The notes under the pieces were generated by a model, which had not been told where the DNA came from, made no database searches, and saw only the letters and a list, made by a program, of their open reading frames with translations. Positions 22,227 to 32,800 of a DNA stretch of 59,330 bases are shown piece by piece. The position numbers were made by a program, and so were the translations under genes. Source of the stretch: Amoebophrya sp. A120 (Eukaryota > Sar > Dinophyceae > Syndiniales > Amoebophryaceae). Each line of letters opens with the position of its first letter. Positions within the stretch are counted from its first letter, which is position 1. The stretch spans positions 1-59,330 of the forward strand of contig CAJINV010000027.1 in NCBI GenBank assembly GCA_905178155.1, written 5' to 3'.

Positions 22227-23249
22227 AGCACCGCAAAGGCCCCCTTTCAGTCGGAAAACATGTTGCAGAGAAAGGACGAGCACTGCCTGTGCCCGCCTCA
22301 TTTTGACCCTAATTAAGAACAAAAGATTACTATGAATTCGTATATGGCTATGGGTTTTGTTTTTCTCCATGTCATTTTTTTGTTTTTCCCCACAACATCA
22401 TTTGTTTTCTACCCGCCCAGAATAATGATGTACATAGAGTACTGTTTTTGACTCGAAATCACTAAAACAGCATTGCCAAAGAATAAATCCGTGGATAATG
22501 TACTTTATACCTCTTTTGACCCTGACATGATAAATTGCAATGTTCGATATGATCCTTCCACCAGTTACTCTTCTCACGTCGCTGCAAAAGCGGGGGTAGG
22601 GCAGAATATCGATATTTTTCTCCAACTACAATACCAATAGATAACAAGCCGGCGGTAGGTGGATTGACCACGTGGGAAGTCAGTATCAGTGCCATAAGGA
22701 CGTACTAGTAGTGGTGTTAATCAAGAAAGTAGATCTCGCGTTTTCAAGCATCGTAAAGGAATGATAAGCCATTTTTTTGCTACCGGAGTTTTCGTCGGAG
22801 GAGAACGCCGAATAGAGCACATCCCAAAGTCTTGCGCGTTTCACGATGGACAAATTCCGACTTTCAAGTAATGTCACGCACCATGTTCGGTGCGCTTAGT
22901 ACTTAAGTTTTAAATCACCAGTTGGGCCAGTTGAAACACTTTTATGCCCGGGCAATTTCGGTCCTCGTCCTGGTCTTCCAGGTAAACAAAGTTAAGACCC
23001 AAATGCGTTTCTAGCAACATCATGACTTCCGCTTTCACGCGGACTACTGATTGTTTCAGGATGACAGGAACCGGCAATCTGTGGCTGATAAGCAGATGAA
23101 GTGGGGTACGTACGCTTGAACATGACCACGGCTCCGCTGTTCATCTTGACACTTCATCGGTGTCGGAGAACCATTATAAGACATTTCTGCTGAACACCAT
23201 TGTAGTACACCCAAACTACAGTTTTCATTTCAGAAGAGCCCGACACCCT
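22227..23249. other. intergenic, nothing recognised
   Basis: AT-rich sequence with no supported gene, introner pair or repeat. Confidence 0.5.
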
Positions 23250-23700
23250 TCGGCGATCAGAGCAAGAAAACTTCCAAAACAAGGTCTAGAAGTAGGATGA
23301 GTTTAGCGGAGTGCTGCAACCTTCCGTCAGTATCAAATGCAAATATGTGTGAGTCTGGAGGGTTGCAACTTGTGATGCTATCTCTGGATTCTAATAGAAT
23401 CTGTATTGCATGACCAGCAAGAGGAGTCCACTTTGTGCTACGCGGAAAGGGCATTTCTCAGGCGGAGTAGGCATCGGCAAGCCGTGGAAAAATCTGTGGT
23501 GCTACGGCATGCATTACAGGCGTTATGGGTCATGGAGAATCTGCATGACAAGTCTTGCAACCTTCCAGACCGAGACATTTTAGCATTTGATGGTCAGGCG
23601 GATGAAACCATTTCAGCTTCGCCGCCAGTGACGAGTGTCACTGCGAAGAAGAAGCAATTCCTCAGGAAAGTTCAGATAGGCTCACGAAGACGTGGCCCAA
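23250..23700 (+). repeat. 5' flank repeat, copy 2 (partial, interrupted)
   Basis: It aligns with 648-830 and 41700-41870. Shared landmarks are the GATCAGAGC word, AGAAGTAGGATGAG and CAGTGACGAGTGTCACTGCG at 23626-23645, followed by AAGAAG. A family A introner at 23331-23597 interrupts it. No gene like A or B follows, so it may be a stranded copy. Confidence 0.6.
23331..23597 (+). mobile_element. introner, family A, outside any recognised gene
   Basis: It starts TATCAAATGCAAATATGTG and ends GCATTTGATG. The 5-bp duplication GTCAG is at 23326-23330 and 23593-23597. Copies 1 and 3 of the flanking repeat lack it. Either this site is transcribed as UTR or the element can also land in non-genic DNA. 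Confidence 0.85.
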
Positions 23701-24973
23701 CATCCGTGCTGCGCAGGACGTGTGCAGTTGTAGCTCTAGAGTAACAAGATCGCAGAAGGAGCGTATGGAGCTGAGATCTAGCCTAAGTGTAGAGCACCCG
23801 CGCCCACCCCAAGAAGATGAAAAGTCGTGTTGATGCATTTTGATTTTGTACGTAAGAACAACTGGGCTTTACCTTTAGACTGTGTCCCCCGTCATTTTTC
23901 CAAAGGATCTCGGTTAGAATGCTGAAGTAAAAATGGCTCAACTTAACTTCGGGCAGGGGTTAGAGATCTGCGGGAAAGTAGTAAGTACGAATACGGCTTA
24001 GAACAAGGCGCAAGAGCAAGAATATTCATGGCTCTGACTGTTGAAGAAGTAAGAGGCGAGGCATGATCATATAATTTTTGGGGCCTGCTAGTACTTAAAA
24101 TGTGGAGTGTGATGTCAAATAAGCAATAGCAACGTCATGTGCGGTAGCCTGCGTGGTACAACATAGTGTCGCTTGTTTTATTTTCGTACTCGGCATGACA
24201 TCTGACCTATGTCCTGGTTAGCGACGTGTGTCGCTACGTGGGCACTGGGTTTTTCGTTTCTGGGAACGCAAGGACGCAATTTCTGATCCCTCGACATTAC
24301 TACACTTCGTTCATAGTCATCTTATGATCTTCATTCACAGCGACCCGGTGTTGTGTGAGCGTTCCTTGATGGTGGCATGTGTCGCTTCGTGGAATCGTTT
24401 CACAACACCACTGCACAGATGAGTTGCCTTTGGTTCCGGGCATTTTTCGTGTGCTAGAGTAGCTTTATTTCTTGCGGTCTTTGTACCGCCTCGTCCCCGG
24501 CAACTTTTACTGTCCCGCAACCTTGTGCATTTTTTGCAATGTTTTGCGGTGAATGCACTCACCCACCAACAAGGAATTCTCTGAAACATCAAAACCAATT
24601 TTGTCGACGTATTTCACGGTTTTATCTAAGAATGTACTCGCTTTTGTAACACGTGGAAAATTCTTGTAACTTTAATTAGAATCAAAAATAGTGCACTTCC
24701 TCTTTCGCCAAATTCAATCCCCATTTAAATTACTTATATATTCGCACGAGCGATTTTTTGCCTCCTTGATCATAGAATTCGGCATCGTGAACTTTGATAT
24801 ACTCTCTGGCGCGACAAGCCTCCCTCTTATTTCTCTGTGCAATCGTTTTGACATGCGCCGGAATATTTGATCGCATGATTTTTGTCGTACGTTCCTAATT
24901 ATGTTCCTGTAAGCAAACGCCCGTGTTTTCGAACTGGTGTCTGGTCGTCGTGTTCCACCGTCTCACACCGATT
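23701..24973. other. intergenic with two motif copies
   Basis: No gene was seen. The recurrent motif occurs at 24219-24241 (TAGCGACGTGTGTCGCTACG) and 24370-24391 (TGGTGGCATGTGTCGCTTCG). Confidence 0.5.
24219..24391 (+). promoter_or_regulatory. two copies of the recurrent GTGTCGCT motif
   Basis: The copies lie 151 bp apart and about 1 kb upstream of kinase K2. The order resembles the pair at 8719-8915, where the spacing is 175 bp. A promoter role is a guess. Confidence 0.3.
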
Positions 24974-25240
24974 TATCAAATGCAAAGGTGTCTGGGTCTG
25001 GAACAAAGCAACTTGTCATGCTAAATCTGAAGCATGTGAAAATCTGTGTTGCATGATTTCCAAAAGCTGTCCACTTTTGACCTAATCGAGAGGCAGTTCC
25101 TGATGCAGGATAGACATGAGAGAACTCTCACAGAATCTGTAATGCTATGTCCTACATGCCAGACCTTATGGGCCATGAAAAATCTGCATGACAAGTCTGG
25201 CATTCTTCCAGACCCCGACATTTTTGCAGCTGATACGATT
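24974..25240 (+). mobile_element. introner, family A, upstream of K2
   Basis: It starts TATCAAATGCAAAGGTGTCT and ends TTGCAGCTGATA. The 5-bp duplication CGATT is at 24969-24973 and 25236-25240. It ends 77 bp before the K2 start codon, so it is probably a 5' UTR intron. Confidence 0.9.
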
Positions 25241-25317
25241 GGGGCGACATCAACTAGTGTTTTGGTTCCACGAAAAGTTCCACCAGCTGTAGCTTCTTGT
25301 GACGAGGAAGGGGAGCC

Positions 25318-28300
25318 ATGACAGAAGGCAACAAAGTCCACTCGGTATGGGGTTCAACGGATCTGCGACGTCCGCCTGCGTCATCGACGGGAATAAATGT
25401 GGTTCATCAAGACCGCCTGGGTTCAACGGATCTGCGACGTCCGCCTGCGTCATCGACGGGAATAAATGTGGTTCATCTAGACCGCCTGGGTTCAACGGAT
25501 CTGCGACGTCCGCCTGCTTCATCGACGGGAATAAATGTGGTTCATCGAGACCGCCTGGGTTCAACGGATCTGCGACGGCCGCCTGCTTCATCGACGGGAA
25601 TAAATGTGGTTCATCGACGAGACCGCCTGGGTTCAACGGATCTGCGACGGCAGCTTGCGTTCGCAACTCCGAGAAGGACCGGAAGCCTCGGGTCAACCGA
25701 CCTGCGACGCCCGCCTGCGTCATCCACGCCCAAAAGGCGAGCGAGCCTCGGCTCAACGGATCTTCGCCGCCCCGAGGCTTCGTCGATTTCGGATGGCGAA
25801 CGGAAGGAAAGAACGCCGGTGGCCGCCAACGAAGGTGGAAAGAAGCGGACAACGTCGTCAGCTGCATCTGTGCCGCGCGCGTCGAAGACTAGGCACAACA
25901 ACAGCGCAAAGGGTGCTGCCGGTAAAAACAATATGGTGGCGCGGGACCACGGAAGCCTCCGACAGTGGGAAGACGAGGTCAAGACCTCGTTCCGCCTCGA
26001 CGACGGGTCCTTTGAGGTCCAGCAGCTGTTGGGCCGTGGCGGCACGGCAGAAGTCTACAAGGCGCACCGCGGTGGCTTTAACTTCGCTTTAAAGTCATTG
26101 AAAGCGCAGAGCAAGCGGGAGCTCGCCTTGTTTCGCCAGGAGGCAGCGCTGTTGGAGAAGCTCACCCGGCGAGAAAACAAGGAGGAGGGCCGAGAATACG
26201 TCGTGCGCTGTTACGGGTTATCGAAGTGAAAAAATGGTCTTGGTGGTCTCGGTATTCCCGCCACGCTGGAAAAAAGGCTTTTGCAGGCTTGGAAGTTATC
26301 GTCGTCACAATCACTTTGTCATGCCGAACGAAACCTCAAATAGAGGCCGTCAGCCTGACGATGGGGTATTTCATCTTTTGATATATAATTTACTGTCCTG
26401 TTTTTATGATCGAGCCAGAGGCGAACCTGTCTTGCTACATGGTGAACAGCGGCACTCAATAAAAACATCCGTGAAAGTGACGCAACAAGCGTCTCGCTTC
26501 GCCTTTCGCTTATTTGCTACGATAAAATACAAGCTGGCAGCCACTCCTTCTGGCTGTGTATATGAAATTTGCAAGAAGCAAAGTACCCACATATCATGCA
26601 AAGGGAACAACTACCACAACCGCAGATCATTTCTTTCGATAGGGCTGTCGGTGCGACACGCCAACGCTGCAGCTTTACATTCTGTTGGAGTACGCGGACT
26701 GCGACTTTCAAGCGTATCACCGCAGCTTCTTTGCCCGGTCCTTGCAGAAGTTCATGCCGCTGTCGGTTATCCTCCATTGCTTCACACAAATGGTTGCCGC
26801 GGTCCGCTTCATCCACGCACAGAAGATCGTGCACTTTGACCTGAAACCTGGCAACTTCGTACGCAATACAAATGGATCGCACAGAATAACTCTTATTGCA
26901 AGTAGAATTCTCCTCAACTTTCAAAATGCAATTTGTCATGCTAGGCTGGCGACTTCTAGGTAGAAAAATTATACATCGATTTGTCATGCATGGTTTTACT
27001 TGCAACGAGTAGCAGTGCGGTACTTTTGCGCAGCATATTTTCTGTTGTTCGACAATCGGACCAAAGTGAAGCTGTCCGACTTCGGGCTCGCCAGGGTGCT
27101 GGAACCGAACAAAACCCACATTAGCAGGCACGGCCACTGCGGGACGGTTCTGTACATGGCCCCGGAGGCCTTCCACCAGGGCGAGCAGTACGAGTCCAGT
27201 ATGAAAATGCGGCCGGAGACGGATATTTGGTCGTTGGGGATAATCCTTTACGCGATGATCTACGGCAAACCGCCGCACGCGCACCTCTACACGCACCGGG
27301 GCGGGGCCAGTCTATGCAGGAAAAAATAACCATCCCCATTCATTTTATGCATCACAAACACAGAAATTCATACATGTTTTGCATGACAAATTGGATGGGG
27401 ATGGCAGTTTTTTTTTTTTGGATACAATCGTGCCATGTTCTCCATCGTCGATCCCTGCATGGAGATCCAGTTTCCGGATCGCTACTCAATATCCTGTGCA
27501 AAAGTATCGTACTCGTAGTAATTGCAATCATGCATTACAAATCTTTTTCTTGGCGTAAATCAGCATGACAAATTTTATTTCTCATGCTGAGGAAATTTGT
27601 AATGCATTTATACGAGTGCGATACTTTTGCAGTTCATAGTTTGGTGCGCGAAGTGGAGGTCCGCATAACGGCGTCCGACCTTGAAGCAGATCTGCGGATA
27701 TCCCACAGAAAAGAACTACACGCTCGCACATGGCGTTACAGTAACAGGAAACAAAAATTTGTATTGCGTTTTCTCGCATGGCTGGAAAACTTGAAAGAGA
27801 TAGAATTAGCAAGTTTGTCATGCAAAAGGAGACGGAACATCTATGCCATTATTTCCGGCTGCATGAGTAGACACGGACACAGGAGTAGATTTGTACTTGC
27901 TAGAAGCACACGGCCAGTACGCGGACCGCGGCCGCGAAGAGAACCGTCGGAGCTGTGCTGGTGCGACTGTACTTTCCTGTTGGATTCCACTATCAAATGC
28001 AAAAGTGTCTGGGTCTGGAAGAATGCAAGGCTTGTCATGCTTGTCTGGCATGACCCATGATGCTTGTAATGCATGACCCAGCATCACAGATTTTTCATTT
28101 TTGGAAGGCTTCCTGATGCCATTTCCGCGTGACAAATGCCCTCCGCGCGTAGCACAAACGTGGCTCCTCTTGCTGCTCATGCAATACAGATTTTTTTTAG
28201 AGTCCAAAGTTAGCATCACAAGGTCCAACTTTCCAGACCCAGATATTTTTGCATTTGATATCCACGTCCTGAAAACGATCTCGGAGTCCACTGTCCACGA

Positions 28301-29738
28301 TCCACAATTTGCACACTTCGACTTCCTATGCATTGCAAAAGTATCGTACTAGTACAAAATGCATTACAAATTTTCCCAAGAAAAAAATTCAATTTGTCAT
28401 GCTATTTCAGGTAGAAAGTTGGATTTATCATGCATATCTGCAATTAGTACGAGTACGATACTTTTGCACAGGATCCTTCCATGAGGCTGCAATTCGCCCG
28501 ATCCCGGGAAATATCGCGATATCAACAAGGAACATTTCGTTATACAACCAGCTCACCGTGGCCGCAGTGCAAGGCGCTGAAGATGAAGAAAAAGAATTCG
28601 TGGTGCAATATCTACAGAGCAATCGTTCGCCAGATTGGTTTGTCATGCATACAACTTGCACGAGCTCGAGCTCTATTACTTTTGAATTGGTACTTCCATC
28701 GATAAAATGATTTTCAAAACAAGAATGATCACATCTTCACTCCGACTGGACTTGTTTGACTGGTGGGTGACGGAAGCTGCCTTGTTCTCACTTCATAAAC
28801 TACCGTTTTGCACCAGAAACACCTGCCTACATCGCTGCCGGTCGTACACGAAGAGTCGCATGATCCGCAAGGCGAGGCTGGCGCACTGGACGGTAGCAGG
28901 GATGGTGCCAAACTTCCACCTCCTGACGATGTTCTTGCAGAGGGAGCTGCGCTATCAAGTGCAAATATGTCTGCGTCTGGAAGACTGCAACTTGTGATGC
29001 GTCCAGTAGGTGACACAAAAATTTGCCTTGCGCGAGTAGCTGCACAAGAGGCCCATTTATTTTGGCCAGCCCTGGAGCTATTTTTGTCATGCGGGATTTT
29101 ACAAAACCTGTGATGCTAACCCTCCATCCCAGTCGGTGTGGGGCTGCATCCAAAATCTGCATGACAAACTCTTGCATCCATCCAGACGCAGACCGAGACC
29201 CAGACATATTTGCATTGGATATCATGCACCGCCGGCACACGCAAATACACACGATCGGCAGGACGAAGGCAGCCAGGAGGCTCTCGGCGGATCTATTGAC
29301 CACGCCAGTGCTTGCATACCGTCGCGCACTCCCTCGCCTTCGGAGGGTCCAGCCAATGCTCTCGCAGAGAAGGCAGACGCGGGCCACGTCTCCGTCGACT
29401 CAATAAACCAAGATGGCCGAGAGCAGGGACACACGGCTTACGAAGGAAAGATTGGGGCCGCGGGCGTGATAAACATAGACGCCGTTGACGCCGAGGAGGT
29501 AGCGCTTCTTGCAGAGCAAGGTTTGGAACAAGTCGACTTCGCAAACACTGACCCTGGTTTGGCAGTGGACGACGGACTGGTGAAGGAAGCATCGCCGTCC
29601 GCGTTCACGACTTTCTGGACGGGACCTGCGGGCAAAATTCTTCTTTCCTGTCTCGTCCTATGTGCCGGCCTGGGAGGTGCCGTGGGGATGGGATCCTTTC
29701 TGGGAGCGCAGGCATACGCAGCTGCCTGGGGTCGTTGA
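25318..29738 (+). CDS. K2: Mps1/TTK-like protein kinase with tandem 23-residue repeats and membrane anchor
   Basis: Inferred exons are 25318-26218, 26647-26858, 27042-27312, 27430-27489, about 27639-27701, 28266-28326, 28481-28540, 28803-28952 and 29227-29738, about 760 residues. ATG 25318 is followed by seven LGSTDLRRPPASSTG-type repeats, then GRGGTAEVY, FALKS, IVHFDLKPGNF, SDFGLARVL, GTVLYMAPEAF and IVDPCMEIQFPD. The C-terminus has a membrane segment (ILLSCLVLCAGLGGAVGMG) like that of K1 but a much shorter linker. About 60 residues present in K1 after PDRYS, including the FEHLMHLLQRC helix, are missing, exactly where the introner at 27490 sits. The introner rule does not keep the frame there, so K2 may be damaged or use another splice choice. 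Confidence 0.7.
25351..25787 (+). repeat. seven tandem repeats in the K2 N-terminus
   Basis: The first copies are exactly 69 bp (starts 25351, 25420, 25489, 25558), encoding 23 residues beginning GSTDLRRPPASSTG. The fourth has one extra codon, and the last three are about 60 bp and diverge. K1 has only two scattered copies (LGTTDRLRPPATTTG and LGTTDRRRPPATST), split by an introner. Confidence 0.92.
26219..26646 (+). mobile_element. introner, single-copy type G (TATCGAA TIR)
   Basis: It begins TATCGAAGTGAAAAAATGG and ends with the near-inverse ATTTCTTTCGATA. The 5-nt flanks are CGGGT and GGGCT. Splicing gives Cys-Tyr-Gly-Cys-Arg-Cys-Asp, aligned with K1 Cys-Phe-Gly-Ser-Arg-Cys-Glu; K1 has no intron at this codon. 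Confidence 0.75.
26859..27041 (+). mobile_element. introner, family D (5' end diverged)
   Basis: The 3' end AGTGCGGTACTTTTGCGCAG then CATA resembles the inverse D TIR. Splicing gives Gly-Asn-Phe-Leu-Leu-Phe, aligned with K1 Ala-Asn-Phe-Leu-Leu-Phe, which is uninterrupted. The insertion lies just after the catalytic loop. Confidence 0.65.
27313..27429 (+). mobile_element. introner, single-copy type E
   Basis: It starts TATGCAGGAAAAAATAACC with a CCATCCCCAT arm, inverted as ATGGGGATGG before a T-run, and ends GGATA. The 5-nt flanks are CAGTC and CAATC (four of five match). Splicing gives Gly-Ala-Ser-Arg-Ala-Met-Phe; K1 reads GANRAMF uninterrupted. At 117 bp it is the shortest clear introner. 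Confidence 0.82.
27490..27638 (+). mobile_element. introner, family D, at a deletion point
   Basis: It starts TATCCTGTGCAAAAGTATCG and ends with the inverse TACGAGTGCGATACTTTTGC, then AGTTCATA. The 5-nt flanks are CTCAA and GTTTG. Unlike the others, removing one 5-nt flank breaks the frame; removing the element alone keeps it (TCA A + GT TTG GTG CGC). About 60 residues found in K1 are absent here. Confidence 0.7.
27702..27990 (+). mobile_element. introner-like element adjoining a second one
   Basis: It lies between GAT CTG CGG and the family A element at 27991. Removing both (27702-28265) gives Asp-Leu-Arg-Val-Leu-Lys-Thr-Ile-Ser, matching K1 DLRVLEAIS. It ends GGATTCCAC, and the adjoining element uses that TCCAC as its own duplication. 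Its TIRs are weak. Confidence 0.5.
27991..28265 (+). mobile_element. introner, family A
   Basis: It starts TATCAAATGCAAAAGTGTCT and ends GCATTTGATA. The 5-bp duplication TCCAC is at 27986-27990 and 28261-28265. It sits directly against the preceding element, making a compound intron of about 560 bp. Confidence 0.85.
28327..28480 (+). mobile_element. introner, family D
   Basis: It starts TATGCATTGCAAAAGTATCG and closes with TACGAGTACGATACTTTTGC, then ACAGGATC. The 5-bp duplication CTTCC is at 28322-28326 and 28476-28480. Splicing gives His-Phe-Asp-Phe-His-Glu-Ala-Ala-Ile-Arg-Pro, aligned with K1 HFRFQRAAIRP, which has no intron. Confidence 0.9.
28541..28802 (+). mobile_element. introner-rule intron
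   Basis: It starts TATACAACCAGC after TTCGT and ends TTCATA followed by AACTA. The join gives Ser-Ser-Val-Leu-His-Gln-Lys-His-Leu-Pro, aligned with K1 ASVLHEKHIP. The TIRs are weak. Confidence 0.65.
28953..29226 (+). mobile_element. introner, family A
   Basis: It starts TATCAAGTGCAAATATGTCT and ends GCATTGGATA. The 5-nt flanks TGCGC and TCATG have diverged, yet removing the element plus five bases keeps the frame (GCT GCG C + CA CCG CCG). Confidence 0.8.
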
Positions 29739-29880
29739 ACAAACTCAAAAGTCGGTTTAGACAGGAGGTCTTCGAGTGTTCCTTTACGGTTTTTGCATTT
29801 GCACAGATATGGAAAAGAAAGTACGACACGTGGTAGCTCCTTTTTGCACAGCAAGTTCTTCGGACTTGGTTCTTTGTTCA

Positions 29881-32800
29881 ATGAAGCGATTTGGCATGCA
29901 TAATGCTGGCGCCGGCAGCAACTCTTCCGAACAAAACTCCGGTACGCAGCACCTGGGCGGCGATAATGGCTTTTTGAATCCCGTTGTCCACGCCAATGGG
30001 CCAGGCGATGTTCTTCCCGGAACAAGAACGGGACCGGGACTATGGGGTTCTCAAACGTTACATTCTCAATTGTTACAATACATGAATTTGTCATGCAAAA
30101 GTGCCATAAGTAGTAGCTGCCTCACCCTCACGATCAAGGTATTTCGCATGACAAATTCTCGAAGGGTTTAATCAGCATTTAAATTCGAACCAGATTTGTA
30201 ATGCAAAACGCGCAAAAATCTTCACTTCCGGCTTTCACTTTTGCCGCTCCTGCATCACAAACAAGGTCCGAGCACGGGGACAGAGTCCCCGTGCGGCGAC
30301 CTTCCGGCATTGATTTGTCTGGGACGAGTTCGGGGGTTGTGGTGGCTGGCACTGGGCCGGCAGGCCCCTGCAGCCCGGTGTCTCTGTGTGGCCTGCGCCC
30401 CTTGATCCGCGACAGATGTGCGGGCGGAGCCCCTCTGCTTGCCCACACCAGGCCCGTTTGCCTACCGCGAACAAAGGGAACAGAAAGGAAGAAGCTGGCG
30501 CCGGATCTGTAGCTGGCCCCTAGGTCATGACGCGGGGGCCGAGTCCCCGCGCTGACCTAGGGCTTTTGCGCCTCGGCCGTGCGGTTAGTTTCCGGGAAGC
30601 GCCCAAAGCTGGCCCCTAGGTCATGACGCGGGGACCGAGTCCCCGCGCTGACCTACGGCTTTTGCGCCTCGGCCGTGTGGTTAGTTTCTGTTTCCGGGAA
30701 GCGCCCAAAGCTGGCCCCTAGGTCATGACGCGGGGACCGAGTCCCCGCGCTGACCTAGGGCTTTTGCGCCTCGGCCGTGCGGTTAGTTTCCGGGAAGCGC
30801 CCAAAGCTGGCCCCTAGGTCATGACGCGGGGACCGAGTCCCCGCGCTGACCTAGGGCTTTTGCCCCTGGGCCGTGCGGTTAGTTTCCGGGAAGCGCCCAA
30901 AGCTGGCCCCTAGGTCATGACGCGGGGACCGAGTCCCCGCGCTGACCTAGGGCTTTTGCCCCTGGGCCGTGCGGTTAGTTTCCGGGAAGCGCCCAAAGCT
31001 GGCCCCTAGGTCATGACGCGGGGACCGAGTCCCCGCGCTGACCTAGGGCTTTTGCCCCTGGGCCGTGCGGTTAGTTTCCGGGAAGCGCCCAAAGCTGGCC
31101 CCTAGGTCATGACGCGGGGACCGAGTCCCCGCGCTGACCTAGGGCTTTTGCCCCTGGGCCGTGCGGTTAGTTTCCGGGAAGCGCCCAAAGCTGGCCCCTA
31201 GGTCATGACGCGGGGACCGAGTCCCCGCGCTGACCTAGGGCTTTTGCCCCTGGGCCGTGCGGTTAGTTTCCGGGAAGCGCCCAAAGCTGGCCCCTAGGTC
31301 ATGACGCGGGGACCGAGTCCCCGCGCTGACCTAGGGCTTTTGCCCCTGGGCCGTGCGGTTAGTTTCCGGGAAGCGCCCAAAGCTGGCCCCTAGGTCATGA
31401 CGCGGGGACCGAGTCCCCGCGCTGACCTAGGGCTTTTGCCCCTGGGCCGTGCGGTTAGTTTCCGGGAAGCGCCCAAAGCTGGCCCCTAGGTCATGACGCG
31501 GGGACCGAGTCCCCGCGCTGACCTAGGGCTTTTGCCCCTGGGCCGTGCGGTTAGTTTCCGGGAAGCGCCCAAAGCTGGCCCCTAGGTCATGACGCGGGGA
31601 CCGAGTCCCCGCGCTGACCTAGGGCTTTTGCCCCTGGGCCGTGCGGTTAGTTTCCGGGAAGCGCCCAAAGCTGGCCCCTAGGTCATGACGCGGGGACCGA
31701 GTCCCCGCGCTGACCTAGGGCTTTTGCCCCTGGGCCGTGCGGTTAGTTTCCGGGAAGCGCCCAAAGCTGGCCCCTAGGTCATGACGCGGGGACCGAGTCC
31801 CCGCGCTGACCTAGGGCTTTTGCCCCTGGGCCGTGCGGTTAGTTTCCGGGAAGCGCCCAAAGCTGGCCCCTAGGTCATGACGCGGGGACCGAGTCCCCGC
31901 GCTGACCTAGGGCTTTTGCCCCTGGGCCGTGCGGTTAGTTTCCGGGAAGCGCCCAAAGCTGGCCCCTAGGTCATGACGCGGGGACCGAGTCCCCGCGCTG
32001 ACCTAGGGCTTTTGCCCCTGGGCCGTGCGGTTAGTTTCCGGGAAGCGCCCAAAGCTGGCCCCTAGGTCATGACGCGGGGACCGAGTCCCCGCGCTGACCT
32101 AGGGCTTTTGCCCCTGGGCCGTGCGGTTAGTTTCCGGGAAGCGCCCAAAGCTGGCCCCTAGGTCATGACGCGGGGACCGAGTCCCCGCGCTGACCTAGGG
32201 CTTTTGCCCCTGGGCCGTGCGGTTAGTTTCCGGGAAGCGCCCAAAGCTGGCCCCTAGGTCATGACGCGGGGACCGAGTCCCCGCGCTGACCTAGGGCTTT
32301 TGCCCCTGGGCCGTGCGGTTAGTTTCCGGGAAGCGCCCAAAGCTGGCCCCTAGGTCATGACGCGGGGACCGAGTCCCCGCGCTGACCTAGGGCTTTTGCC
32401 CCTGGGCCGTGCGGTTAGTTTCCGGGAAGCGCCCAAAGCTGGCCCCTAGGTCATGACGCGGGGACCGAGTCCCCGCGCTGACCTAGGGCTTTTGCCCCTG
32501 GGCCGTGCGGTTAGTTTCCGGGAAGCGCCCAAAGCTGGCCCCTAGGTCATGACGCGGGGACCGAGTCCCCGCGCTGACCTAGGGCTTTTGCCCCTGGGCC
32601 GTGCGGTTAGTTTCCGGGAAGCGCCCAAAGCTGGCCCCTAGGTCATGACGCGGGGACCGAGTCCCCGCGCTGCCCTAGGGCTTTTGCCCCCCGGCCGTGC
32701 GGAGCGGTTGGCTTCCGGGAAGCGCCCAAAGCCGGCCCCTAGGTCATGACGCGGGGACCGAGTCCCCGCGCTGACCTAGGGCTTCTGCCCCTGGGCCGTG

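Noticed and set aside
25250-26045. Minus-strand and alternate-frame proteins with tandem repeats over the K2 N-terminus
   Set aside because: A 69-bp unit keeps all frames open. The + strand frame that continues into the kinase domain is the supported one.
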